Shown here: one piece after another, positions 44,698 through 57,932 of the stretch
Position numbering within the stretch: position 1 is the first letter of the stretch
Layout of the letters: every line of letters begins with the position of its first letter
Assembly: GCA_030549495.1 (NCBI GenBank)
Contig: JAUIRK010000176.1
Location: 124,001 to 188,000 of the forward strand
DNA from: Nectonema munidae
Taxonomy: Eukaryota; Nematomorpha; Nectonematoida; Nectonematidae
DNA: 64,000 nt
Direction: 5' to 3'
Translations under genes and position numbers: made by a program
Notes under the pieces: generated by a model
Seen by the model: only the letters and a program-made list of their open reading frames with translations
What the model was told of the DNA's origin: nothing
Databases searched by the model: none

Positions 44698-47068
44698 AAA
44701 ATCAAATTGTTTGCCCAACTTTTCACACGTCTTTTAATAAAGAAAGATCCTAAATTTATTGGCAAGCACACTACAAATGTAACAATGATTGGTGTATGTG
44801 CTTTACAACTTGAAAAGGACTTACTATTATTATCATTAATTGTATCCAAGACTAGAAATCAAATAACAGTTGAAATCAAACTTTAAAAATTTTTGCGGCA
44901 AAACTTTATAGTCAAAATTACTGCCGAACTACTGCTTTTTTAAACTAGTGATAGTAAACTGTGCAAGATTGAAAATTAGGTAAATTTTTTAAAAAATTAA
45001 ATTGTAGTTTTTTTTTTTAGATTTTTCCTAGTCATTTTCGTTGAGTATATACTTTAAACTTCCTAAATCAAACTATGTTAAAAAGCTTCTAAAGTTTTAT
45101 ATTATAGCAAAAACATTTTCACCTAATAAATTATGCATAAATTGAAAACTTACACAAATCAAATGATCACCAAATTGAATTCTTAGATCAAATCTTTATA
45201 GGTGAATTTGTTTTCAAATAAATAAAAGATTTTATAGATGGCATACCTTTTTTGGTTAAGAATCTGAGATCCAAAAAATTAATAAGCTTACAAAAAAATG
45301 GGTTAAGCAGTTAAATTTTAAGCATGCCCGCTTACAAGATATAAAAGTGTTAAATAGATCAACCATTTAGTTCAATAAGAATTGTTTGGAATTGAAACCA
45401 CTGTTTGAAAATAAAAAAAACAATCGCAAAAACAAGCTATTCTAATGGAGTCATAGTTGTAGATTAGTTAATATAAAAAAGGATTTATTCAACTGTAAAA
45501 GTTAATACTTAAATGTGTTATATAAAACTGATGTGTTGAAATGATATAATAGTGCCTAGTGACATCATATTTGTTGTGTCCTATGGGGTAAAAACAAGAT
45601 AGAAATAGGCGACCTTGAACTTAGTAAAAAAAGATTTGATGTAAATTCATTTATGTTATATACTTCATACGCAAATTTAAACATCGTAAACAAAGGCGTT
45701 AGGCAAAAAAGGTGGTAATGATCCTGGATATAAGTTATCCATTACATTTAAATGTGGCTTTTTTGAGGACGAAGCATCATGTTTTCAATAAAATTAGCAT
45801 GATGAAACATACCTTTGAAGTATTATGGAGTAGTTCGTTTCTTTATTGATGTTGTGTTATGCATTCAAAGGATTATTATATGAAAAAATTGGTTCATTTT
45901 ACTTTAGGGTATGTCGCAAATATATTAAAATATGAGCAAAATACTGTTATATTTAGGGGTAACAAAAATTGACCTATAAATCCTCCAAAAATTAACCTAA
46001 CGACTTCAAAAAGTTGGCTTTATTAAAAGTTACCTAAAAAATTGGGCAGTTAAAAATTAATCCAAAAATTGTCAAATAATGACTTTTTATATTTAAAATT
46101 GACTTAAAAGAAAAAAATATTGAGCTAAATAATAATGCGAAATCTATCATTTTTAAGGAAAAAAAGCTTTGAGAAAATATGTTTTTTATTGAAAAATGCG
46201 TTTAAAAATGAGTTTTTATAAATTTAAATATAAATTTAAACAGGATATTTTATTTTATGGGACATTGGTACCCAATTGAGCTTGCGAGGATTGAAAGAAA
46301 CTTAAAAAATGAAACAAAAATGTCAAATGAATAATTTAGGAAGAAGGAATTTGAAAAAATATTTTCAACAAAATCTTAACCTAATTCAAAAATATTGACT
46401 TTTGAGAAAAAAATTGACTTTATACCTATAAAAATTTTAAAATTAAAAAAACAAAGGTATTTAATAAATTCGTTTATAAAAAAATTGACTTTACTGACTT
46501 TAACTGCTCTAATTATTACAAATGATTTAAATATCATTTAATCTATAACTTATTTTTTACACTGGACCTGATCATTTTGTCAAAAAAATTAATGAATAAC
46601 GGATAGAAAAGTTTGAAGTATGTTAGTATATTATAGATTTATGGTAAAAAATAAAGTGATTGAAATGATTCAAGAAGAAATAAATTTCTAACAATGTGAT
46701 AGCTATTTTATAAAACTTTTATTTATGGTATACTATTTAAAATAAATTTTTTGTTCCAGAAATTATAAATTAATTCACTGAACGATCTGAAAACTTGCTC
46801 CTCAGGGGATAAAAATACCTATAAGGGAACATAAACTGTTTCTCACAGGATCAGTTAATGAAAAACCGAGGGCAGAAAGAACCTCAACGAGAAAAGACAA
46901 ATGAGATGTTGAGGCATTTGTGTTAAGATCAACGACTATAAAACATTAAGAATTTTCAAAGTTAAAATTTATGATGTACTATACTGCTTTCACGCAATTT
47001 AATACAAACATAAAACTAATTTTTTAATTTGAATTTGTCAGAAATAATTAGTTAATTTAAAAATATAA
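44698..47068. other. Nothing recognised
   Basis: AT-rich. AAAATTGACTT motifs recur between 45960 and 46510 in both orientations of context, perhaps an old repeat, but no unit or ends could be defined. Confidence 0.3.
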
Positions 47069-47209
47069 GGGATCATACATAAATGACATCACTCAAAATT
47101 TGTACCTCCACTATCGTGATTTTAACACCGCCTGCTCTATTTTTAATACAGAGAATCTAGAATTTGTTTACCCCCACTCCCCGAAGGAACGTCATATATG
47201 TATGATCCC
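47069..47209. mobile_element. Short MITE with TAA target duplication (PIF/Harbinger-like), 141 bp
   Basis: The left end GGGATCATACATAAATGAC and inverted right end GGGATCATACATATATGAC differ at one base. TAA is present just outside both ends (47066-47068 and 47210-47212). A 3-bp TWA duplication is the PIF/Harbinger signature. Non-coding. Confidence 0.7.
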
Positions 47210-49849
47210 TAAGCATTTAATACTAAATTTTAAATATATATTTTTATATAATTATAGTTACCGTAAATACTCAAGTACGAGACGAAGGCGTATAATACGA
47301 GATTTAAATAAAAACCGAAGTTAAGGAATTTATTCTGACCCATCTATACGAGAAAAAATAACTCCGTTTTTCTTAGAAAACAAAACTTTACGTTAAAAAA
47401 CAAATGAAAAATTCATCATTTTTATTAATTAAAAATACAATCACTTAAAAAGTATAAATAGTTCACTAAAAGCCAGCAAATTTTTATAATATTAAAGTCT
47501 TCTAATCGGGAATTGGGGATTTCAAAATTATTAGATGAGTTTAACGATCTTAGAATCCAACTTAGCCGAAGGATTGAAAATTTTTCTGCCCATTTTGGAT
47601 GGTCAAAATGGGCCACAAAGGCCACTTTTTAATTTTTTTCCTCAATGAAAATATCATCTATAATATAAAGATTTCAAGGAACAAATTTTGCTCAAAAACT
47701 AAAATTATAAAAAGATGCAGATTGAGTGATATTTTATCGTAATATTTGAAATTTTTGAAAAATATTTAGTTTTTATATGTTTTTTCCCAATTTTCACTTT
47801 TTGGAGTTAAAAAATTACGTCAATTTTACCCCATGAAAATTTTGATCCAATTTTGCGACAAATTGGAGGGTAAGATTCACAATAAAAACGACCTCCTATT
47901 TTATTTGTTGCCCAACTTTTCTCAACAAGTTGATATAAAAAAATTCTATATTTGTTGCATAAAATTTTCGCAAAATGACTCCAAACAAGGAAACTTTGAC
48001 AAATTTGTCGATTTTTTTAAATTTGAATAAAAATATTTAAAAAAAAAATTTTTTTTTAAATAAATTACATAATCGTGTTCTAAATATATAAAATAATAAA
48101 TAAATGTTGAAAATTTTTTTATTATTATTTTAGAAATTTTTAGGATCGCTCTGCTTAAATTTAAATTTGGACATTTTTGATTGGCTAATATTTAGAAAAT
48201 AATATATTTATATTTCTAATTTTTACAGAGGTGTATAATAGATTGAATTTAAACATAAAAATTTTAATTTTTGAAAAAAATATTTTTTTGTTTTTTTATT
48301 TTCAATTCCCCTTTTTTTGCGTTAAAAATTGGTCTAAAATAGATGTTTTATTTCTTTTTAAGAAAATATTTACAATTTTAATTAAAAAATTTCATTACAT
48401 TTTTATAAAGCTTTCTTTTCTCTACAATTTAGTTAAAAAAAATTACATTTTCATTATTCAATTTTTCTGCAGGGAGTTAGCCGTAGAGAGTACACAAAAA
48501 TGTTTAACTTAAAACTGATATATCCAATTTTTACAAAAATAAATAACTTTTTTGAATAATTTTTTTACTAAATCATGCTATATTGTTTATATTTAAGGAT
48601 CTTAATTTCACTTTTTTAAAACAAAATTTTAAAGACCCTTTTTATATATATATAAGTCATGCCCAAATTTAAGTAAAAATTAACTTGAAACAAAATTTTA
48701 ACATTTTTTCATTTACAAACTAAGCCCATCTTAAAGAACATCCTTTTACCTATATTTTACAAGTTATAATTTTTTTGAAAAAATATTAAAATAAATTTTT
48801 ATAAGCCTTTGAACAATGTGCATAATTTTCCTATTTTTCACGATATTTTAGTGTGTAAAATGAATATTTACATTTTTTTTGTTGCATATTCATAAAATAA
48901 ACCTAATATTTAAACATACTACGGTGAAAAAATTAGAAAATACTATTAGAAAAATTAGAAAAATTTGTGGGTCCCCACAAAATTTTTGAAAAATTTCGAA
49001 CTTATCCAATTTTCAATTTTAATATCGCATTTTAAAGAAAATTTTATGCTGATCACGAAAATGTAAAAATATTTTAAGTTTAAAATACTTTTTTAGCCCT
49101 TGAACTTGATAAAATGACAAAAATTACAACTTTGACCTCAAAAAAATTTAAAAATCATTTGATTCATTTCAAATAAATTACATATTCGGAATCAGCGTAT
49201 CAAACTCTATCAAAATAAGTTTTAAAAAATTTGAATTTCCCATTTTTTAAATTTCTGATTTTTCAGGCCCTTTCAAACGGCCTCAAAATGATGACTTCAC
49301 ATATATTCAACAAAAAAACAAGTTTTATATATTTTTAGAATCCTCTTATCATTCTAAATAACAATATTAACTTTATTTTACTATAAATGTTTTTATTCAA
49401 AAAAAATCATATATATTTGTATATTTTGTATATACGTGTATAATGTACTTATTTTAACCAATCAAAAAATTCATTTGGATTAAAAAAATTTTGCGTTCTC
49501 AATATATCCAATTCAATTAATGGCTGATGGGTTTATTCGTTCTTCTCAGGAAAGATAATAAATGTGTATGTTACTATTTCAAATCTCTATTTTTAATAAA
49601 ACAAGATTCTTTATAAAGTTATTTTTTTATTTATAAATTTTGTAATTTAGATTTCTATAAATTGATACAATTTTTAAATAACTAAAGTTTTATTAATAGA
49701 TTTCTTTGAAACCTAAATTATTTTTCAATAATAGATTTCTTTAATCTAAATTATTTAGTTTATAAATTTTGTTTTTCTAAACTCTATTACTTTAAAATTT
49801 TAATTTTTAAGTATTAAGAGTTTTCAATAGATTTAGATCGAATCTATTT
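47210..49849. other. Very AT-rich, nothing recognised
   Basis: Long A and T runs. The few open frames are Phe/Lys/Ile-rich products of base composition. Confidence 0.4.
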
Positions 49850-50295
49850 TTTATTTAAATAAATAGATCTTTCTAATTTTGATTAAGGTTTTTTAGATTT
49901 TATATAGATTACATATTATTTATTTATAATGTCTGCTTTAATTTATTTTTAATGATAATCTAATTTGCTAATTCTATAGATTAATCTATTTTTAATTTAA
50001 ATAAATAGATCTTTCTACCTTTGATTAATGTTTTTCAGATTTTATATAGTAAAAAATAAATTATAATCATATACTTAATTTATATTGTCTCATTTAAATT
50101 ATTTTTATGATATTCAAATTTGCTAATTCGTTATTTTAAAATAATTAAGGCTTTTATAGATTTTATATAGTAAATTATTACAATATACTTTTTTTAATAT
50201 TCTTTCCTTTAATTTATTTTTAATGATAATCTAATTTGCTAATTCCTTTCTTTATTTTCTTTTTAAATAATAAAGATCTTTTAGATTTTATGTAG
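49850..50295. repeat. AT-rich tandem repeat of about 120-145 bp
   Basis: AGATTTTATATAG recurs near 49897, 50036, 50158 and 50283 (GTAG variant), and ATAATCTAATTTGCTAATTC near 49953 and 50226 (variant near 50119), giving about three to four imperfect units that run up to the minisatellite. Confidence 0.65.
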
Positions 50296-50321
50296 TAAAT
50301 TGTCTTATCTTTGATCTTTGT

Positions 50322-50873
50322 AGGTACCAATGATCTTTACGCATACTAAGGATCTTTTTCAGAAATATCAACGTTTTTTTAGAGGTACCAATGATGTTAA
50401 CGGGGGTACGAATGATCTTTACGGGTTCGTTAAGGAGATCTATATCATGGGGTACCAATGATGTTTAACAGGACTTAACTCACAGGGGTACCAATGATCT
50501 TTAACTGGACGTAGAATCACGGGGGTACCAGTTATCTTTTTAAGGACCTAGAATAACGGAGATACAAATGATCTTTTACAGGACCTATCAACGAGGTACC
50601 GATGATATTTTACGGCAGTACCAATGATCTTTAACAGGACCTAAAATCACCATACCAATGATCTTTCACAAGACCTAGAATCACGGGGGTACCAAGGATC
50701 TTTTACAGGACCTAGAATTACAGGGTTACCAAGGATTTTTAACAGGTTCTAAATCATGGGGGTACCAATGATCTTTCACAGGACCTAGAATCACGGGCGT
50801 AGCAATGATCTTTCACAGGACCTAGAATCACGGGCGTACCAATGATCCTTCACAGGACCTAGAATCCTACGTC
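50322..50873. repeat. 37-bp minisatellite, about 14 units, decayed to the left
   Basis: Units are GGTACCAATGATCTTTCACA followed by GGACCTAGAATCACGGG. The last units are spaced exactly 37 bp (50766, 50803, 50840) and nearly identical, while those to the left vary in length and sequence. Confidence 0.9.
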
Positions 50874-50894
50874 TCGAGCGAAGCGAGAGACTAC
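50869..50894. repeat. Hairpin motif at the end of the minisatellite
   Basis: TCTCGAGCGAAGCGAGAGA can fold with TCTCG pairing CGAGA. Related motifs occur at 55931-55946 (TTCGAGCCAAGCGAC, again right after TACCAATGATCC) and 56647-56662 (TTTCAAGCGAAGCGAGAAA). Confidence 0.55.
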
Positions 50895-51354
50895 CAGGCT
50901 TATCGTAGTAACTGTATAATTAACACAACAGACCCGTTAATTATTTTAAACTAAACTTTACTTGAAAACTCAATTTTATTAGCTAGAAAAATGATTTTGA
51001 TTCAATTTTTTAACGCCATCTACATTTTATTTTCTTGATAAATAAAATGTGATAATGATGTATTTTGCTATAAATCTACAAAAAAATAGAAATAATACAA
51101 ACTATGAATATCCTCATAATTGCATAAACTTAAAAATAAAAAATATCTGTTTCAATTTACACAAAATGTACTTGTACTTCTTATAACCTATTTTCAAATA
51201 TAAGAAATAAAAATTCAAATATAAATCAAAATTCACTCAGTGAGGAGCGGAGATGTATATATGTATGTGTGTGTGTATCATTGCGTATGCATAGATATGT
51301 ATGTGTTCTGTATCGGTGTCATATTCTGTCTTTTGTACTAGATAATTATATTTC

Positions 51355-52387
51355 AGGTACTGGAACGTAAAAGATTATGTTTGTATAGACGAGCAGTTAC
51401 TCAAATATCGCAGAAATTGTCCCATTAGGATATATGATCCTAGTAAGCCAGGAAAGTACGGCATAAAGTTTTATAACCTAAATGATGCCAATAGTTTTTA
51501 TATTCTTTCCCCTGAAATTTATTTTCCTCATATCCCGAAGAAACTATTTCAGTGGCGAATCAATAGTGAAAAGATTATGCGAAAATGCAAATATTCCTAA
51601 TTGCGTTGGCATTGTTGTAGATAGTATTTTTATGTCTTACGATCTCTGCATTTGGGCTAAAAGAAAATCTTGATCGGTGGTGGGTACTTGTACTGAAATG
51701 AGAGGGTTTATCCCTCCTGTCATGAAAAAAACAAAACCTGAAAAGGAAAAAAATGAAGGAGTGCGATTCTTTCACCCTGTTTACAGAAGTCGCTACCTGA
51801 CAGCCTACGTTCCAATGCGACATGATACCCACAATTTCATAGAAGTACCCGTGATGTCAAGTCAGCACTACTCAAATATTCAATTTTTGGGTTCGAAGAG
51901 AAAACCAGAATCCATGCTCGTATACAACAAATACAAGTGCGGCGTCGACAAAGCGAACCAAATGCTGAATATGTATATCACTTATAGAATAAACTTTAGA
52001 TGGCCAATGGTGATATTTTCCAATTATCTTGATATGGCTGCTTTAAATACTTACAGTATCATGAATGCAAACTGTCCTGATCAATATAACTCTAAAGACG
52101 ATGGAAGAAAACAGGTTCTTAGAAAACTAGCTTTTAGTCTTGCTGAAACATCCATGAAAATAAGAGCACAAAGCGAGCAAATACCGCAAGAAATAAAACT
52201 TATCTTGCAATCTTATGGTTTTATGAAAGAACAAAGTGCTTCCTCCTCACAAAGTTCCAAAAGAAAAGTTTGTTATTATTCTAACTGTAAAAGCAGAGTT
52301 TTTCAAGTATGTGGAAAATGTCAACAAAACACCTGCAACAAGCATGCAAAAAAAGTTTGTCAAAGCTGCTTTTCTATGTCTCAATAA
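51355..52387 (+). pseudogene. Second piggyBac transposase, 5'-truncated and broken
   Basis: Begins after an acceptor-like TTATATTTCAG (51344-51354) with YWNVKDYVCIDEQLLKYRRN, CPIRIYDPSKPGKYGIKFYN, then a frame change near 51540, NYFSGESIVKRL, VGIVVDSIFMSYDLCIWA, a TGA at 51672-51674, and then a long open part 51677-52387: LTAYVPMRHDTHNF, KCGVDKANQMLNMY, FRWPMVIFSNYLDMAALN and the Cys-rich end (CYYSNC, CGKC, CNKH, CQSC). It aligns throughout with the intact transposase at 42179-43508 but is clearly diverged. Here the second catalytic position is Asp (VVDSIF), as usual for the family. Confidence 0.85.
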
Positions 52388-52675
52388 AGACTTTGATATT
52401 TCCATAATTTTTTATTTTGAAGATTGTTTTACATTCATTTCATTTAAGTTCACTCTCAATTAAATTTAGACAAGTTTTTTCCATTTGATAGACAAAAAAT
52501 TTCATGCAAAATAAAAAATCTTCTGAACCCCTGTTCAATTTTTTTTATAAAATTTGATTCAAATTTGTATTTAAGTTTTCAGAGTCTCATAATTGTAGCA
52601 AGCCGCTTTTAATCAGCGTAGTCACGCTTTTTATTCACACCATGGCCGCAGCGACCCTGTTTGAGCATGCGAGGG
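52388..52675 (+). mobile_element. Right end of the second piggyBac element
   Basis: The right terminus, inverted, reads CCCTCGCATGCTCAAACAGG, close to CCTTCGCATGACGCCC of the first element. TTAA follows at 52676-52679. The left terminus was not found; the element seems cut off by the repeat region before 51.3 kb. Confidence 0.65.
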
Positions 52676-53237
52676 TTAACACCAACATGTTAGAATAATA
52701 GGTCGTTTAATATTTCCAGGTGGTTCTTTAAAATTGTTCGAATTGAATGCTATATATGTGGTCCATAGCTCAGAGAAATGACACTTGCTCAGTCACAAGT
52801 TGAGCAGCTTTAGCATTTTTTGAAGGCCTTCATAGATAACAGGAATCTGTGTTTTATAACTTTCATTTGTTCTCGCTGACAAGTCACAAACAACAAACGT
52901 GAACTAGACAATTGGTTAGACGGAATTTTAACTGACTCAGGTATTAAAAAAACTGAAAATTTTTTAAATTGTAGGGGTATTTTTTTATTGGTCATTCCAT
53001 CAGATTCAAAAATGGAAACCTTTGTTAGAAATTAAGTGCTAATAATTAATTTGTAACAAAGGAACCCTAACCTTAGTTACTTCTGTTTATTTCTTTGTTC
53101 TCTTAGGTTTAACCTTGTTTTTGAATAGATTATTATAGTTTTTTGTATGTAGAATTAGGCTAAAATCATCCTAAGATTAATTTTAGATAGCTTTCGTGTT
53201 TATTTGATTTAAGAGTATGAAGTTGAATATGATTTAG

Positions 53238-54179
53238 CAGGGATGCTCAACGGTTGGAAAAATGCATTTTTTTCTATTATGAATAGGGGGTAAAAAAGTA
53301 ATATGAACTAATTTTGGTTCTTTTAGGATAAATATATTTAATTTTAACAAAAAACTAAATTACTAAAAACATATTTAGGAATAACAATTATCAACCAAAT
53401 CAAATGTTTATTTAAAAAGCAAATTAATGTTAAAAATCATTTAAATAAACAGATTATGTTTTTTATCTGAATCGAAACGTCAGATGGACCCTTTAACAGG
53501 TTTTAATGTAGTTTTCATTTCAAAAATGAGTTTATTTTAACAACTTTTGTAAAGTAAACCTGTGTTTAATTTAAAAAAGAATAAATAATAAAAGATACAA
53601 AAATACTTTATTATGTGTCTAAAATACAATGTTAAATTTCTAGTAAGAATTTTGTAACTGCCTAGAATTTAATATTTCGTCGATATCAGTATCAATATGT
53701 CAATTTTGTATACATAAAATGTCCAGCTTTTGGAATAGTAAAATATAAAAATAGCGTGAGTTTCTTTTAAAACTATTTGTTATATATATTTTATAATATA
53801 TAAATAATTCACTTTACTTATTAAACATTTTTTTTGTGATTTAATGAAAAGGAAACATAATTAATTTTAACGTCTATTGAATAAAGTAGGATTCAAATTT
53901 TGATGTTTTGGTTGTCGCCTTATTGAGGAAAAGGGAAGGAGAGGATAGGTGGTAGGAAGCTAGCAATGTCAAAGCAAAATTTTTGTTTATAAATTGAGAT
54001 TTTATGACAATTTAATTAGTATTATATGGATAATGTGTTACTATTTTTGTTGCAAGGGTTTTTAAAAAATAGCAAAATATACTTTCAGTTTGTTTATAAT
54101 TGTGAATGAAGAAGTGGGCGAAACGAAAAATTAAATTAGCCCACACTGCGGTTCGCGGACCGCATGTTGAGTATCTTCA
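53238..54179. mobile_element. Possible hAT-type non-autonomous element
   Basis: The left CAGGGATGCTCAAC and the inverted right GAAGATACTCAACATGCGGT share a core (GATRCTCAAC), and the right end has the palindrome-like GCGGTTCGCGGACCGC common in this MITE type. No target duplication was seen and the interior is non-coding. Confidence 0.45.
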
Positions 54180-54559
54180 ATCAAGATTAATAAATAAACT
54201 CATAAAATAAAAAGGTTTTTAGTCGCATAAGCTAAACATGGCATTGGCCGCATGTCAAAAATATAGTCAATTCACATGCATAAGCTGCAGTTTATAATCG
54301 GGATATTACAGTATATCGAAAACAAAAATTGACCTTTTAACAAAAATTTCATGCTATATAAAGCCTAAAAGGTGAACTACTTTTCAAAAAACATTTATTT
54401 GATAACACAATTTCTGAAAAAAAGTGTCAAGTGCATTATTTTGAGAGCTCTTAAAATCATAAGCATTGCCTTCCTTGGAAAAATATTTTGATTGATTCCG
54501 TTATATAATTGAATCTTTTTATAAAAATATAATCTTATTGAAGAAATTTCGCTAACTTT

Positions 54560-54714
54560 AAAGGTAAAGGTACCATAGACTATTTTCATCCACAAAGCAC
54601 ATAAGCGCTTGTATCGAACTATGAGAAAAGAAGGCTTGAAATTTGATCGAATCCAAGACATTCTGGCATCAGTCAAGTATCTAACCAACTTTAGTCACCG
54701 CCCTCAACGTCCCC
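54560..54714 (-). mobile_element. tRNA-derived SINE, second family, copy B
   Basis: Minus strand: head GGGGACGTTGAGGGCGGTGA, GTTGGTTAGATACTTGA, B-box GGATTCGATC, CAAGCCTTCTTTTCTCATAG, TTCGATACAAGCG and ATGGTACCTTTACC, in the same order as the copy at 34840-34987. Confidence 0.7.
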
Positions 54715-55910
54715 TTTGACATATTTTATAATTAAGAATATAAATACTAATATTTATATTCGGTTTTATTTGGTGAAATTCGTTCAATATTTTTTCAAAA
54801 ATGATAATAGGTCAGTAGACAAATTCTAGGTAAATTGTCTTCACTACAAATAGGATCATAAGAAAAAAAAGTTGAGATTTAAATTTAGTTCAGATTATCA
54901 CGCTAAATAAATATCGTATATAACAAATGATAAATATTAAATTCTTCTATATAATAAATTATTTGTTTGTTCAAATGATATAGTTGCTTCAACAACTTTT
55001 ATATTATATGTATTGCTAATAAATATTAAAGATGGTTACACATAAACATATTCATGGATAAAATTTGAAATGAAAAAAATCAAAGCTTTACAACATAATG
55101 ACTATTTCTATTGATTTGAAAAGATCCTTATTGAAGTAAATATAACATAAAGATCTGAACAGAGAAAAATACAAATAAATATGGATTTATCAATAAACAT
55201 AGTAACTAAAATTTATAAAAAATCCAAAAATATTTAATTAGTTAATTGATAAACTACAAATCCTCAGATTAGTGTTTTCTTATTTTTATAACAATTTTCA
55301 TAAAAATAAAAATTCTAAGACGTAAAAAAGTAATATGATAAACTAATTTTGGATAAATTGTTAATTCTTTTCCATTACAGATAATAAATTCCCAATGTTT
55401 TTATTATACTAACTAAAAATGCAAAATAAAAATTTATGTGAAATATGGTTATTAAAAAAATAAAGCATTAAGCTTACATGTATATAAAAGATTATCTGGT
55501 AAATATTCATAGCAAATAAAACGACTTAATAACTGAACTAAGAAGGCATAAAGAAGCATTAATTTAACATCAAGACAACCAGGAAATTAAAAGCGTTTAA
55601 ATTTGATAAAACTCAAGACGACAAGAAATGAAAATTTTGGACAAATAAAGTAGAAAATTCTAAAAATATAATAAAAAACTGTTTTAAAAAAATTAATTAT
55701 ATTTTCAATTTTGAAATACTGTGTTAAAAATAAAATTTTATTACATTTTTAAATTTATACCCTATTTTTATTTCCATATTATAATATCCTAGCGTCTATC
55801 CTAGTGTCGGTGGATTGATTCTTATTGGTGAAATAGACAAATCATGAAAATAAAGCAAATCATTATATCCCAAAAAAAATATACACAAAACATATAGCGG
55901 TAAGTCTTAC
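54715..55910. other. Nothing recognised
   Basis: AT-rich, no supported feature. Confidence 0.35.
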
Positions 55911-55962
55911 GTATTATACCAATGATCCCTCTTTCGAGCCAAGCGACAAAAAAACACTGGGC

Positions 55963-56620
55963 CTAGTGGCGTAGCTAGTCATGGGCACGAGGGGCCGTAC
56001 CCCCCCCCCCCCCTCGATGTTCCTCGTGGTACCCCCAACCCTCACGTACCTTATGTGATATCATACATACATATTTATAATTAAATTTATATATAGTTGA
56101 TTTTCTCACAATATATCATGTGCCACACAACATCCATAGAAGACTTTAATAATAAAGAATAACTATCTCCATACTTTTTCTGTTAGTTTGTATTAGAACT
56201 CTTCACAGTTTGACGTCACAACATAAACGGATGAGTGCCATAACAACGATATGTTCAAAACCATGCATTTTCTCTCAGCAATGTAATTTTATTAGAGTTG
56301 CTTGCATAATTTATTATCAAAGATGATCCTCTTTTACATCATCATCATTTTCACATAACTTTATTTTCTTTTTTTATTATTCTATGTGTAGGTTGTTGTT
56401 TTGGTTGTAGGTTATTCTGTGTGAATCACCCCTTTGTGGCTATATTTTTTTAAAAGTCAAAAAGTTGTTTAAAAACGAACATGCCTTTGTGGTTGATTTC
56501 CAAATCAACAAGCTACAATTATTATACATAAATAGATATGTATAAAAGGTGTATTTTTATTTATAAAAAATTTTCAATGGCGCCCCCCCCCCTCCAGAGC
56601 CTCCCTCCTCCTCCTATTAT
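55963..56620. mobile_element. hAT-type MITE fragment with poly-C tracts
   Basis: CTAGTGGCGTAGCTAGTCAT followed by GGGCACGAGGGGCCGTACC and a C-run is a known MITE terminus type (usually CAGTGGCGTAGCTAG). A second C-run near 56583-56592 followed by CTCC repeats may be the inner side of the other end, whose terminus is lost. Confidence 0.5.
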
Positions 56621-56662
56621 CTTTTTTCCCTCTAATCTCTGTGTTTCAAGCGAAGCGAGAAA

Positions 56663-57100
56663 CGATGACGGGAGCAGCTTTATTTAAAGAAAAGCGTGTT
56701 AAAAGAAACGAGATGTTCTCCCCCCATGTCCTTATAAAATAATTCATATATATTATTTGCGAATATTGGGATAAATCTATTAATATATGATTAATAAAAA
56801 TTTCATCCTCCCTTTGACGCACTTACCCTAAGAACTTACTAGTTATTATTACATTAGTATATTACAGTTTTATAGTAGGTAGAAAGGTAGGTTTATTTTT
56901 TATCACTCTATGAAATAGGGCCAAATTGTAACTTGAAATGTTTTAGCTTTAACCAACGAACTTTAACCATTTAAACTTTTTTTTCATAGTGTCAATAAAA
57001 GTATAGAATGTATTTTTAACATAGAAATCTAATATTGACCATATAAGCCTTTGATTTCTATGTGATGTGATATATTTAAACTTATAACTTTAACTTATAT
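56663..57100. other. Nothing recognised
   Basis: AT-rich, no supported feature. Confidence 0.35.
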
Positions 57101-57125
57101 TCTTCTTCTTCTTCTTCTTCTTCTT
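57101..57125. repeat. (TTC)n microsatellite
   Basis: Eight uninterrupted TTC triplets. Confidence 0.95.
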
Positions 57126-57551
57126 ATAAAGTTGTTTTTTTGGAACAAAACTTTCGAAATGATATTTTTTAATGTTTTCTATTTTTAGAAGAAACAGAAG
57201 AAATTTATTTGGCAAAATAAACGATACTAAATTACAGTAAAAAAATTAATAGTTAAAGCTGTTCATTAATTCAACAAAAAAAACTAAATATAATAAGTCT
57301 TAAAACGCGAGGATATTCAAAAGGGTGCGTACACTCAAAAACACTTCAATATAATTAAAATTACTTAAAATTAAAAAGAATATTAAATAAATGCTTAAAA
57401 TAAAAAGATACACAGATATTTAAGTTTGAACGAGGCCGTAATAGAGTATTGTTATATATTTTTATATCTCCCGTATTCTTCCAAGGCCACACATATTAGT
57501 AATTATTCAAATTTAAAAATTATTTTGTTTTATCAAACTTACTATTAATAA

Positions 57552-57627
57552 TTATGTCATTATTTAGAAATAATTATTATATTTTAAGTTATTTTTATAA
57601 TATAAACAATTTTAATTAAAAAAAATA
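57552..57627. repeat. Left arm of a 1.3-kb spaced inverted repeat
   Basis: TTTTAAGTTATTTTTATAAT and ATAAACAATTTTAATTAAAA recur inverted at 58839-58920 with small gaps. Confidence 0.6.
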
Positions 57628-57647
57628 GAATAAATAACATAATTTTA

Positions 57648-57932
57648 GAATAAAATATTATTCTATATAGCTATGTTGAGTTTTTGTTTGTATATAAATA
57701 ATATTTAAAATTTTTCTTCAAATAAAAAATCTCAACCTCAATGATTTTTAGGGTCTACCTCTCAATCTAACCGTTGAAGTTTAGGAATTATAGAATACAA
57801 TATTATTCAATATTGCTATGTTGAGTTTTTGTTTGTATATAAATAATATTTAAAAATTTTCTTAACAAATAAAAAATTTCAACCTCAATGATTTTTAGGG
57901 TCTACCTCTCAGCTTAACCGTGGAAGTTCAGG
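57648..57932. repeat. Tandem duplication of about 138 bp
   Basis: TGCTATGTTGAGTTTTTGTT-like sequence, ATATAAATAATATTTAAA, CAACCTCAATGATTTTTAGG and GTCTACCTCTCA occur in both halves (from about 57655 and about 57794). The second half continues into AGGAGTTCAATCCCACAAGC, a B-box-like stretch that may belong to a decayed SINE. Confidence 0.7.

Noticed and set aside
47425-48512. Phe/Lys/Ile-rich open frames
   Set aside because: Product of extreme AT content; no start context, splice logic or conserved motif.
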